Part shown: piece after piece, positions 28,973 through 37,180 of the stretch
Position numbering within the stretch: the first letter of the stretch is position 1
How the letters are laid out: every line of letters starts with the position of its first letter
DNA from: G963674665 sp964609625
Lineage (GTDB): Bacteria > Desulfobacterota > Desulfovibrionia > Desulfovibrionales > Desulfovibrionaceae
Length of the DNA stretch: 64,000 nt
Direction of reading: 5' to 3'
NCBI GenBank assembly: GCA_964609625.1
Contig: CAZSRS010000009.1
Location: forward strand, 57,303 to 121,302
Notes under the pieces: model-generated
Database searches by the model: none
The model's input: the letters and a program-made list of their open reading frames with translations, nothing else
What the model was told of the DNA's origin: nothing
Program-made: the position numbers and the translations under genes

Positions 28973-29399
28973 GCATTCGGAAAGGGGGCTTTTCCTGCGG
29001 TATTCCCAGGCCGAGCGTCGTACCGGGCATGTATGGTCAAAACCTTTGTCTTGTGCCGCACCTCCCGGCCCGAAAGGGGCGTTTCGTGAAACGCCCACAC
29101 GACCGAGGACGGTCACACTATGAAGCCCAGTCGATTGGGTCGGGTATCTGGCATTTGAACGTATACGCATGCGACATGGGGCGATATCCCATGCTCTACC
29201 CGGCTTCGCCCCTTCAGGGCTGGGCCCTCGGAATCATCATGGTTCGGTCTCCAACCTCAAGGGGACGCCGCCGATTATAGCCCAGCTCAACGGACTGGGG
29301 GCGGGGGGGTGAGCCGTGCGGTCCGAGCGTTCCGCACAACGAAAAACCCGGCCGCGACGCGACCGGGTTCTCGATCCGGCATGGACTGCTCCGGAACTA
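28973..29399. other. Gene-free region with a row of hairpins
   Basis: No credible coding frame is present. Four hairpins occur in a row: GGGCGTTTC/GAAACGCCC (29077-29096), GACCG-AGGA-CGGTC (29101-29114), CCCA-N6-TGGG (29126-29139) and CATGGG-N7-CCCATG (29175-29193). The remaining bases to 29340 are GC-rich without clear signals. The right end holds the neuB terminator. The hairpin row may be a structured RNA or the remnant of an element; the sequence does not decide which. Confidence 0.5.
29342..29370 (-). terminator. Rho-independent terminator of neuB
   Basis: Read leftward, an 11-base stem (AACCCGGTCGC against GCGGCCGGGTT, with one G-U pair) with a three-base loop is followed by a run of T. 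It lies 30 bases after the neuB stop and on the correct strand. Confidence 0.85.
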
Positions 29400-30512
29400 T
29401 CAGCCTTGGTCCGCGCCACACTGCACCAGCTTCAGGGGTGCGCCGTGGCGGTTTTCCTTCTTGGTCACATGTCTCCAGGCAAAAGGCTGGTCCTGGCGTA
29501 CTGGTTCCAGGAGCATGGTACCCAGCACGTCGTCCCATTCGAGGGGAGAGACGCTGTCGCCCGGGCATTTCAGGGCCAGGTCGGACTCAGTGAGGACGCG
29601 CCCCACCGGGAGATCGCGGGAAAAAACGATGGATTTGCGGAGTTTTCTGGCAGAGGAACGCTCCTGCTCGCAGACGACCTTTTCCTCTTGCAGCATGGCC
29701 AGCTCCACCTCGTGGATCATCTTGGCCATGGTGGCCAGTTCCTCCGGGGTCAGGGAGACCTGGTGGTCGGTGCCACGGAGGTTCTTGTCCAGGGTGAAGT
29801 GGCGCTCGATGACGCAGGCGCCCAGGGCCGCGGCGGCGATGGTGGGGCCGAGACCGCGTTCATGTCCCGAATAACCGACCGGCAGGCCGTAGCGCTTGGC
29901 CAGTTGCGGCATCACGGGCAGGGCCACGTGCTCTTCGGGGCAGGGATAGGAGCTGTTGCAGTGCAGCAGGATGACCTTGCGGTGAAAAGAGGAGAGTTCG
30001 GCCACGGCCATGTCCACATCCTCGAGGGTGCTCATGCCCGTGGAAAGGATCACGGGAAGGTCGGTGGCGCCCACGGCCCGCAGCAGGGGCACGTTCACCA
30101 AGTCGGCGGAGCAAATTTTATGCAGTTCCACGTCCAGGGACTGCATCTCCCTGAAGCTGTGCAGGTCCCAGGAGGAGGCGAAGAACACGAGACCAAAGCG
30201 TTCGGCTTCTTCCTTGCAGCGCGCCATTTCGTCCAGGGTCAGTTCCAGAGCGATACGATGTTCGCCGTAAGTGGGGCCGAAGCTGTTCTTTCCGTTATAG
30301 GGAGCTTCACGGCCGGCCTTGGTGAACAGGGCGTCCATGTCGCGTTTCTGGAACTTCACGGCATGAGCCCCTGATTCGGCGGCGGCATGGACCAGTTCGA
30401 GGGCCAAGGGCAACTGCCCCTGATGGTTGTTGCCGATTTCGGCGACAAGAAAGCATGGGCGGTTTCGCCCGATCTCATGTCCACTACGCAGGTAGATAAC
30501 TTGGTCGCTCAT
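29400..30512 (-). CDS. neuB: N-acetylneuraminate synthase family protein (NeuB-like)
   Basis: This 370-residue protein is a TIM-barrel sialic acid synthase that condenses a hexosamine with PEP to give a nonulosonic acid. Motifs include AEIGNNHQG, VKFQKRDMD, LSTGMSTLEDVD, LHCNSSYPCPEE, GYSGHERGLG and ERHFTLDKNLRGTDHQVS. A C-terminal antifreeze-like SAF domain (about 285-345) closes the active site. Sialic, legionaminic and pseudaminic acid synthases share this fold, so the exact sugar is open. No neuA, neuC or glycosyltransferase gene is adjacent, which is unusual. CheV lies next to it, and flagellin glycosylation is one possible use. Confidence 0.88.
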   Translation of the reverse strand: MSDQVIYLRSGHEIGRNRPCFLVAEIGNNHQGQLPLALELVHAAAESGAHAVKFQKRDMDALFTKAGREAPYNGKNSFGPTYGEHRIALELTLDEMARCKEEAERFGLVFFASSWDLHSFREMQSLDVELHKICSADLVNVPLLRAVGATDLPVILSTGMSTLEDVDMAVAELSSFHRKVILLHCNSSYPCPEEHVALPVMPQLAKRYGLPVGYSGHERGLGPTIAAAALGACVIERHFTLDKNLRGTDHQVSLTPEELATMAKMIHEVELAMLQEEKVVCEQERSSARKLRKSIVFSRDLPVGRVLTESDLALKCPGDSVSPLEWDDVLGTMLLEPVRQDQPFAWRHVTKKENRHGAPLKLVQCGADQG

Positions 30513-30819
30513 ACGATCAGGGCCTCCGTGATCACTCTGTGGGCAGCCATTCCGGCTTTCGGGGTGTGCATCCCGGCGGGATCCACGCTCCCTTCCGCTG
30601 ACGACGCCGAATCCATGGTCCGGACTGGAATATCCTGCCGGTATGGAACGCTTTCAGCGTGGCTTGCAAAATCCGGGCAAGTGCGACCGCCTTTTCTACA
30701 TACCGCATACGCGAATCATTCACAAGCTGAATGTTTTATCGACCGCTGTTGAAAAAACTATAGCCTCTATCGGCAGCTCAAGCAAATTCAGGCTCACATG
30801 TGAAGTCAGGAGCCTGGAA
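30513..30819. other. Intergenic region with candidate neuB promoter
   Basis: This 307-base gap lies upstream of neuB. Leftward, TTGTGA (30720-30725) and TATGTA (30697-30702) are 17 bases apart and could be the neuB promoter, giving a leader of about 180 bases. Near the right end, the sequence after the permease stop contains TTCACATGTGA and, further on, a run of six T that might end the ABC transcript. No convincing gene is present. Confidence 0.4.
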
Positions 30820-33411
30820 TCATTCGTTGCGTAGAACCGGCCAGGCCTTGCGTCCCAGCACTCCGCGCACGCCCAGGAGCCCCAGGACCAGGGTGCTCAG
30901 AACGCCGCCGGCACAGACACCCAGGAGGGGCAGAGGCAGGAAGCGCCAATCGCCCCGAATCACGGTATCGACGAACACCAGGGAGACGATCGCGCCCAGC
31001 GCGGCGGCCAGTATTGCCGTGGCGCCCCCAATGAGCAGGAACTCGCAGGCCAGGGTGCGCACGATGTCCCAGCGCGTGGCCCCAAGGACCTTGAAAACAA
31101 CCGCCTCGTAATGCCGGGCGCGCAGGCTCGCGCGCAGGGTTTCGGCCAGTACCAGCAGGCCGGCCAGCAGGGTCATCATCGCCGTGCTGCGTACCGCCAG
31201 GCCGATGTTGTCGAATATCCGGCTGACGTCCTGGAGCACTTCCTTCACGTAGATGGCGGTGACCTCGGGAAAATGCTCCGCCATGAGGGAGAGCAGGTCG
31301 CCGTCGGCCTGGGGTCCGGCGGTGTAGATGGTGGCGATGTAGGCATGGGGCGCGTTTTCCAGGACTCCCGGGCCGAAGACGATGGCATGATTCAGCGCCA
31401 GAGTGGTCCACTCCACCTCGCGCAGGCAGGCGATGGTGGCGGTGATGGTGCGACCCATCACGTTCACGCCGAGGGTGTCACCCACGCCGATGCCGAAGCC
31501 CCTGGCCAGGTCCGCCGTCAAACATATGACAGGCGGACCGTTGTAGTCTTCGGGCCACCACTCGCCGGCAACGATCTTGTAACCCTGGGGCTTGGCGGTC
31601 TTGTAGGTCAGGCCGCGTTCGTTGCGCAGTGCCCAGGCCGTGTCTTCGGACACCTGGGCCTTTTCGGCCGGAGTACCGGCGATGGCCATGATCCGCCCCC
31701 TGAGGGAGGGCTCGCTTTCCATGCGCAGCACGCCGGGGATGGCCGTGACGTCCCTGTAGAGCGTCTCGATACTGCGTTGGGGCACGTCGATGAGGAAATA
31801 GGCCGGTGCCTCTTCCGGGATTTCCTGCCGGATGAAATGGAGCATGTTGCCGTCGATGGAGGCAACGGCGGCCAAGGCGCTCAGCCCAAGTCCCAGGGAG
31901 AAGACCACGTCCGGGGTTCGGGCGCCGGGGCGGTAGAGATTGGCGATGGCCTGGCGCAACCAGATGCGTCGAGGCTTGGGCGCCCGTTTCGCCAGTCGCA
32001 TGATGCCCAGGGCAGCCAGGCGGAAGGCCAGGGCACCACCCAGACTGCCGGCCGAGAATCCGGCCACGACCTTGAGGTTGCCGGCCAAGGCCCAGGCCGC
32101 GAAAAACATGACCACCAGCACCAACCCCATGGCTGCCAGGGCGGCTTTGCCCACGTCGAAGGGCAGGGGGTCGGCATACCCGCGGAACAGTCGGGCCGGC
32201 GAGACATTGCAGGCTCCGGCCAGGGGGCGGATGGAGAAGAGCAGGGCAGTGAGCAGACCGAAGCACAGCCCGCCGGCCATTGGTGCCAGTGACAGGCCCT
32301 GGACAAAGGCGACGTTGACGTGCTGCGCCAGGTTCAGGCTGGAGAAGAGGAAGACGGCCGCGACCCAGGTCGCCACAAGTCCGAGGACGATGCCCAGGAA
32401 GCTGCCCAGACCTGCCAAAAACAGCACCTGCAACAGATAGCAGACAAAGATGGTGCGCTTGGTGGCGCCCAGGCATTTCATGGTGGCGATGGCTCCGGCC
32501 TTGGTCTCCAGGTAGCCCCGAACGCCGTTGGCCACGCCCACGCCGCCCACCAGCAGGGCGATGAGTCCCACCAGGATCAGGTAGGTGCTCAGGTTGTCCA
32601 TGAACTGCCGCAGGGAGCGTCCCGATTCGGTATAGTCCCGCACGCGGGCGCCGGAGGGACCCAGACGTTCCGTCAGGGTTTCCCGCAGGAGCTTGGCCCG
32701 GGCCAGATCGCTCGCCGCGTCGCCCAGAGGCGGCAGGCGTATCTTCTCGGTGTGGAAGAGCACGGTGCCCGGCGCCACGAGCCCGGTATCGTCCAGGGCA
32801 TGGAGGTCGATGAACAGCCGGGGGCCGAGACCGAAAAACTGGGCGGCCTTGTCGGGCTCCCGGCCCAGGATTCCGGTCACGCGAAAGCGCGCGTGCCCCA
32901 GCCTGAACACATCCCCCAACTGAAGTCCGAGTTTGATCAGGATTCGGGGGTCGGCAACCGCCCCCCAGGTGTTGTCGCGATGTTGCAGCAGCTCGTGGAA
33001 CGCACCAGGGGATTGCAGCTCCACCGCGCCGTACAGGGGGTAGGCGTGGTCCACGGCCTTGAGTTCAACCAACGCCGAACGAGGAGGGGTGGATTCCGAA
33101 GTGTCGGCGTGGCGTGCGTCGGCAAAGGCCATGGTGCGCATCTGTATGGAGCGGGAGGTATCCCCAAGCTTGCGCAGATATTCCAGGTCGTGATCGTTCA
33201 GGGGCATGTGGCTGCGGCTCACGGACAGATCGCCGCCGCTGATGGCCTTGGCATCGGCCGTGAGGCTGTGGTCGACGATGGCCGTGACCTCGCCCACGGC
33301 CACCACGGCGGCCACACCCAGGGCCAGGCAGGTGAGGAACACGCCGAAACGTCTCAAGGAGCCACGCAGTTCCCGCCGGGCAAGGCGGAAAGGCAGGGCC
33401 GGTGAACTCAT
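30820..33411 (-). CDS. ABC transporter permease, YbbP/FtsX-like
   Basis: This is an 863-residue membrane protein with an N-terminal helix (LTCLALGVAAVVAVGEV) and a large extracytoplasmic domain. A cluster of helices lies near residues 255-400, with further helices near 425-465, a second external domain, and a last group of helices at 760-850 (FtsX domain). This layout fits the long YbbP-type permeases that work with lipoprotein or lipid substrates rather than small solutes. The ATG overlaps the stop of the ATPase gene (ATGA). Together with the divergent esterase it reproduces the ybbA-ybbP/tesA arrangement of E. coli. The substrate is unknown. Confidence 0.9.
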   Translation of the reverse strand: MSSPALPFRLARRELRGSLRRFGVFLTCLALGVAAVVAVGEVTAIVDHSLTADAKAISGGDLSVSRSHMPLNDHDLEYLRKLGDTSRSIQMRTMAFADARHADTSESTPPRSALVELKAVDHAYPLYGAVELQSPGAFHELLQHRDNTWGAVADPRILIKLGLQLGDVFRLGHARFRVTGILGREPDKAAQFFGLGPRLFIDLHALDDTGLVAPGTVLFHTEKIRLPPLGDAASDLARAKLLRETLTERLGPSGARVRDYTESGRSLRQFMDNLSTYLILVGLIALLVGGVGVANGVRGYLETKAGAIATMKCLGATKRTIFVCYLLQVLFLAGLGSFLGIVLGLVATWVAAVFLFSSLNLAQHVNVAFVQGLSLAPMAGGLCFGLLTALLFSIRPLAGACNVSPARLFRGYADPLPFDVGKAALAAMGLVLVVMFFAAWALAGNLKVVAGFSAGSLGGALAFRLAALGIMRLAKRAPKPRRIWLRQAIANLYRPGARTPDVVFSLGLGLSALAAVASIDGNMLHFIRQEIPEEAPAYFLIDVPQRSIETLYRDVTAIPGVLRMESEPSLRGRIMAIAGTPAEKAQVSEDTAWALRNERGLTYKTAKPQGYKIVAGEWWPEDYNGPPVICLTADLARGFGIGVGDTLGVNVMGRTITATIACLREVEWTTLALNHAIVFGPGVLENAPHAYIATIYTAGPQADGDLLSLMAEHFPEVTAIYVKEVLQDVSRIFDNIGLAVRSTAMMTLLAGLLVLAETLRASLRARHYEAVVFKVLGATRWDIVRTLACEFLLIGGATAILAAALGAIVSLVFVDTVIRGDWRFLPLPLLGVCAGGVLSTLVLGLLGVRGVLGRKAWPVLRNE

Positions 33412-34163
33412 GCCGCGGGGTCCCCGTTGTGATCATCCCTGGTGAAGCACTGTCCGTCGCGCATGGTCACCATGCGGGAGCAACGCCGGGCCAGTGCCCG
33501 ATCGTGGGTGATGAGCATGAGTGTGGTGGCGTGGCTTTTTTGCATGCCGAAGAGCAGCTCCATGACCGCATCGCCGGTTTTCTGGTCCAGGTTACCGGTG
33601 GGTTCGTCGGCCAGGAGAATGGAAGGATTTGGGGTGAAGGCGCGGGCGATGGCCACTCGCTGCTGCTCCCCGCCGGAAAGCTGGGCGGGGTAGTGTCCGG
33701 CGCGGCGTTCCAGGCCCACCGCGGCGAGCCCCTGCCGGGCGCGTTCCAAGGCGTTGTCCACACCGGCGAAATCCAGGGGGATGGCGATGTTTTCTAGGGC
33801 GGTCATGGTGGACACCAGGTGGAAGGATTGGAACACGATGCCGACGCGCCCCCGTCTGAATCGGGCCAAGTCGTCCTCGCCCATGGTCGTGAGGTCGTGG
33901 CCGTCCACAAGGGCTTTTCCCCCAGTGGGGCGTTCCAGTCCGGCGATGAGCATGAGCATGGTGGTCTTGCCCGAACCCGAGGGCCCCACGACGCTGACCA
34001 TTTCGCCGCGCTCCACGGTGAGGTTCACGCCCCGCAGCACGTTGACCGGCCCTCCGGCCGCGGGTAAGGTGAGTTCTATGTCCTGGAGAACGATGGAAGC
34101 TTGTGCCGGGGCATCCCTTTGGATGTCGCGCGGCTTGTTGGTGGTTTGGGTGATGGCGGCCAT
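33408..34163 (-). CDS. ABC transporter ATP-binding protein, YbbA-like
   Basis: This 251-residue ATPase belongs to the LolD/MacB/YbbA class. It has Walker A GPSGSGKTT, Q-loop VFQSFHLV, signature LSGGEQQRVAIARAF, Walker B ILLADEPTGNLD and a switch histidine in LMLITHDRAL. It powers the permease encoded immediately downstream. The first 25 residues before the ATPase fold (MAAITQTTNKPRD) are poorly conserved for the family, so a slightly later start cannot be excluded. It is divergent from the esterase gene, with 67 bases between start codons, room for one bidirectional promoter region. Confidence 0.94.
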   Translation of the reverse strand: MAAITQTTNKPRDIQRDAPAQASIVLQDIELTLPAAGGPVNVLRGVNLTVERGEMVSVVGPSGSGKTTMLMLIAGLERPTGGKALVDGHDLTTMGEDDLARFRRGRVGIVFQSFHLVSTMTALENIAIPLDFAGVDNALERARQGLAAVGLERRAGHYPAQLSGGEQQRVAIARAFTPNPSILLADEPTGNLDQKTGDAVMELLFGMQKSHATTLMLITHDRALARRCSRMVTMRDGQCFTRDDHNGDPAA

Positions 34164-34230
34164 TGGTTTTTTTTACAACTTTTTCCCGATAAGGCAAGGC
34201 TGGGCTGGAGCGGCGCGGGAGGCCGGCAGC

Positions 34231-34806
34231 GTGACCATCCTGGCCCTGGGCGACAGCCTGACCGCAGGGTACGGGCTTGCCGCCGACGAGGCCGTGCCCG
34301 CTGTGCTGGAGCGGCTTTTGCGAGAAGAGGGGCTGGAGGTTCGACTGATTAACGCCGGGGTCTCGGGTGATACCTCCGGGGGCGGGCTGGCACGGCTGGA
34401 ATGGTCTCTTGCCGAAAACCCGGATGCGGCCATCGTGGAGTTGGGCGCCAACGACGGCCTGCGCGGCATGTCGCCGGAGCAGATGGAGCGGAACCTGGAC
34501 TCGATCCTTCGGACCCTCGCGGAGCGTGGGATCGAGGTGCTGTTCACGGGCATGGGCGCGCCCCCGAACATGGGGGAGGATTACACCCAGCGATACAACG
34601 CCGTGTTTCCCCGCTTGGCCGAAAAGTACGGAGTGGCCTTTTACCCCTTTTATTTGCAGGGGGTGTACATGGAACAAACCCTGAACCTGCCCGACGGGCT
34701 ACACCCCAACGCGGCGGGTGCGCGCAGGGTGGCGGAGAACCTGCTGCCCCACGTCCGTGAGCTGGTGCAACGGGTGTTGGCGGCGCGGGCGGAACAGCAG
34801 GAATAG
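34231..34806 (+). CDS. tesA: GDSL-family arylesterase/acyl-CoA thioesterase (TesA-like)
   Basis: This SGNH hydrolase of about 191 residues has block I ALGDSLTAGYGL with the nucleophilic serine, block II NAGVSGDTSGGG, block III VELGANDGLRG and block V LPDGLHPNAAGA with the catalytic Asp and His. The GTG at 34231 is chosen for its GGAGG eight bases upstream. An ATG at 34153 would overlap the divergent ATPase gene and add an unrelated 26-residue leader containing a hydrophobic FFYNFFP stretch. With the GTG start there is no signal peptide, unlike E. coli TesA, so the enzyme would be cytoplasmic. If the ATG is used, a short leader would exist. Confidence 0.87.
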   Translation: MTILALGDSLTAGYGLAADEAVPAVLERLLREEGLEVRLINAGVSGDTSGGGLARLEWSLAENPDAAIVELGANDGLRGMSPEQMERNLDSILRTLAERGIEVLFTGMGAPPNMGEDYTQRYNAVFPRLAEKYGVAFYPFYLQGVYMEQTLNLPDGLHPNAAGARRVAENLLPHVRELVQRVLAARAEQQE

Positions 34807-34829
34807 CTGGGCTGCCGCAGTGACCTGTT

Positions 34830-35975
34830 TCAATAGTCGGGCTGGGTCTCACTCGCCTGCGGTTCCACCGGAACCATCACCCGTAGCGTGAATGGTAACC
34901 GCTTGCTTTTTCTGAAGTTATCCAGCCTGGCCAGGGACACCTCGGTCAGCTCCGTGCCCTTGGCCATGATGTGCACATTGTCGCGGCTCATGAGGGGGTC
35001 CACCAGGATCATGCCTGGCCTGAGTTCCCTGAATTCCAGCTCGCGCCGCAGGTAGCCCTCCTCTCCGGCCGTAACCTTTTCCAGGGCGTCCAGGACCTTG
35101 GGGTCGTACCATTCATGGTTTCTGCGCAGGGCGTCCACGGCATCGTGCTTATCCAACCCGGCCTGGTCGAGGTTGTCGTAGTCAAGGCAGGCCTTGAGGA
35201 TTTTGGATTCCAGGGGAATTTTCGGCGATTCCCCGGCCTTGGAGTTTTGATGGAAGATGATTTCACGTACCCGCTCCATGCGTGGAATCTGGCTCAACAT
35301 GCCTGCCGTGACCGCCGGATGCATCTCGAAGATCTGTTGCTCCTCGGGCGAGAGTTGGTCGCCCTTGTATAGTTTTGTGATCAGTTCATCCGGGAGCGTC
35401 ACGCAGCCGAGCTGGCTGAGCATGGCGCCGAGGTCGAGATGCAGCGGTTGTTTGATGGCCAGTTGCCTGCCGATGTTCATGGCCAGCCGGCGGACGCGTT
35501 CGCTGCGTCCGAAGGCCTCGGGATTGACCAGGTTGAGGATGTCGGTGAGCACCCGCAGGCAGCCGCGCAGTGTTCCATGCAGGAGTTCGCGTTCCGCCAT
35601 TTCCAGGGAATGGACACGGACCGCCTCCTTGAGCGAGGCGATGAGCTGGTCCGTGGGGCAGGGTTTGATCAGGAAGCGGAATATCTCCCCCTTGTTCACG
35701 GCGGCAATGGCCGCCTCGAGGTCCGCGTGCCCCGTGAGCATGATACGCACGGTGGAGGGCGAGAGCTCCTTGACCTGCGCCAGGAACTCGATGCCATCCA
35801 TCCGGGGCATGCGAAGGTCCGAGACCACGACGGGGAAGGGTCCCTGGCCGACCAAGGCCTTGAGGCCGGCTCCAGGGCCGAGTGCGGTCTCTACCTGGAA
35901 GAACTTGCGCAAGGAGAGTTTGACGGACTCGAGGACATTGGCCTCGTCGTCCACGAACAGGATTCTCGGTTTCAT
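34830..35975 (-). CDS. Response regulator with degenerate HD-GYP domain
   Basis: This is a 381-residue protein. A receiver domain (residues 1-120; FVDDEAN, SDLRMPRMDG, LIKPCP) is followed by an HD-GYP fold that has lost its active site. The HDIGK motif reads SQLGC (GAMLSQLGCVTLPDEL) and the HHE...GYP stretch reads FHQNSKAGESPK. The surrounding helices and a HP pair (EMHPAVTAGM) remain, so ancestry is clear. A C-terminal beta extension (ELRPGMILVDPLMS) typical of two-component HD proteins is kept. It cannot hydrolyse cyclic dinucleotides by the usual metal mechanism and may bind them or act by protein contact. The ATG at 35975 overlaps the upstream stop (ATGA). Confidence 0.85.
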   Translation of the reverse strand: MKPRILFVDDEANVLESVKLSLRKFFQVETALGPGAGLKALVGQGPFPVVVSDLRMPRMDGIEFLAQVKELSPSTVRIMLTGHADLEAAIAAVNKGEIFRFLIKPCPTDQLIASLKEAVRVHSLEMAERELLHGTLRGCLRVLTDILNLVNPEAFGRSERVRRLAMNIGRQLAIKQPLHLDLGAMLSQLGCVTLPDELITKLYKGDQLSPEEQQIFEMHPAVTAGMLSQIPRMERVREIIFHQNSKAGESPKIPLESKILKACLDYDNLDQAGLDKHDAVDALRRNHEWYDPKVLDALEKVTAGEEGYLRRELEFRELRPGMILVDPLMSRDNVHIMAKGTELTEVSLARLDNFRKSKRLPFTLRVMVPVEPQASETQPDY

Positions 35976-37180
35976 TGCTCCCCCTTTTCCTGAAGCGATA
36001 AGGACAGTTGTCGCCACCCGTCGAGACGTTCCGCAAGCCCGAGACGTTGCAACGAGGCCATGTCCAGGGGAGTGAAGACATAGTCGGGGCTGACGATCCT
36101 GAATTCATGGTCGAAGAAGTTCGCGGCGTGGACGAACACGGAAATACTGGCGGGGTTGTCCACCCGCTCCAGGCGGTGGTGGTTGCGCACGCCCTCGACG
36201 AGACTCTCCGGGAACGCCCAGGTGTGCAGGAGGTATGCGCCCACCTCGGCGTGGGAGGTGCCGAAAGTCTCGCGCTCCAACTGGAAGATGAAGGCGTCCC
36301 GTGCCGCCGTGGCCTTGATGAGTTCCCGGTACTGTTCGGTGAAGTTCATGACCAGCAGGAGTTTGCCCAGGTCGTGCAGCATGCCCGCGATGAAGGCGAT
36401 GTCGATCAGGGCCTTGTCCTTGTTGTCGTGGCTGGCGATGGCCCTGGCCAGGTAGCCGGTGTGCAGGCTGTGCTCCCAGAGCTTGTCCAGGGAAAAGCCC
36501 TTGATCCTCTTTTCGTCAAACGCGTCGAAGAGGTGCAGGCCGAGGACGAGCCCCTGGACGACCTCGGTGCCGAGCAGGGCCACGGCCTGGGAGGGGCTGG
36601 AGATTTTCCTGAGCAGGCCGAAAAAGGCGGAGTTGACGATCTTCAGGATCATGGCGGCCACGGCCACGTCCTGCTCAACCAAGCTGCCGACTCTTTGAAT
36701 GGAGGGTTCCGGGCCGGCGAGTTCTTCCACGATGCGCAGATAGGTGGCTGGGAGCGCCGGGAGGGACTCGATCCCGGAGATCAGCTTGCGCAGGCCGGGA
36801 TCGTCGATGACGCTGGGACCATCCAGGATCCTTTTCAGGAGTTCCTGGAGCGTGTCGGCCGAGCACGGTTTCATGAGATAGTGCTGGGCGGGTTTGACCG
36901 CCTTCATGGAGGCCTCGAGGTCCGAATACCCTGAAAGGATGATGCGTGCCGTCTCTGGGTGGAGCTTGCGCACATGTTCCAGGAGTTGGGCGCCGTCCAT
37001 GCCCGGCATGCGCATGTCCGTGACGATGGCATCGAAACGCTCCTTTTCCATGAGATCCAACGCGCCGGGGCCGTCCAGGGCAAAGGCCAGCTCCCACTCC
37101 TTGCGGCGATTGTGGAGCATGAGTTTGAGTCCCTTGAGGATGTTCGGATCGTCGTCGACAAAAAGAATTCGCTTTTTCAT
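35972..37180 (-). CDS. Response regulator with HDOD domain
   Basis: This is a 402-residue protein with a receiver (acceptor in VTDMRMPGMDG, about residue 55) followed by an HDOD domain (about 140-340). The HDOD segment has PALPATYLRIVEEL, LVEQDVAVAAMILKIVNSAFFG, AVALLGTEVVQGLVL and AGMLHDLGKLLLV, where the HD pair is kept. HDOD proteins serve in signalling, often as non-catalytic partners. The gene overlaps the upstream kinase gene and the downstream degenerate HD-GYP gene by four bases each. Two similar effectors after one kinase suggest a branched output. Confidence 0.92.
   Translation of the reverse strand: MKKRILFVDDDPNILKGLKLMLHNRRKEWELAFALDGPGALDLMEKERFDAIVTDMRMPGMDGAQLLEHVRKLHPETARIILSGYSDLEASMKAVKPAQHYLMKPCSADTLQELLKRILDGPSVIDDPGLRKLISGIESLPALPATYLRIVEELAGPEPSIQRVGSLVEQDVAVAAMILKIVNSAFFGLLRKISSPSQAVALLGTEVVQGLVLGLHLFDAFDEKRIKGFSLDKLWEHSLHTGYLARAIASHDNKDKALIDIAFIAGMLHDLGKLLLVMNFTEQYRELIKATAARDAFIFQLERETFGTSHAEVGAYLLHTWAFPESLVEGVRNHHRLERVDNPASISVFVHAANFFDHEFRIVSPDYVFTPLDMASLQRLGLAERLDGWRQLSLSLQEKGEQ

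Noticed and set aside
30532..30723. 63-codon minus-strand frame upstream of neuB
   Set aside because: Its start lies inside the candidate neuB promoter and the product is an unremarkable basic peptide.
33754..34230. Long N-terminal extension of the esterase gene
   Set aside because: It would run antisense through most of the ATPase gene. The GTG at 34231 has a proper GGAGG and the homology begins there.
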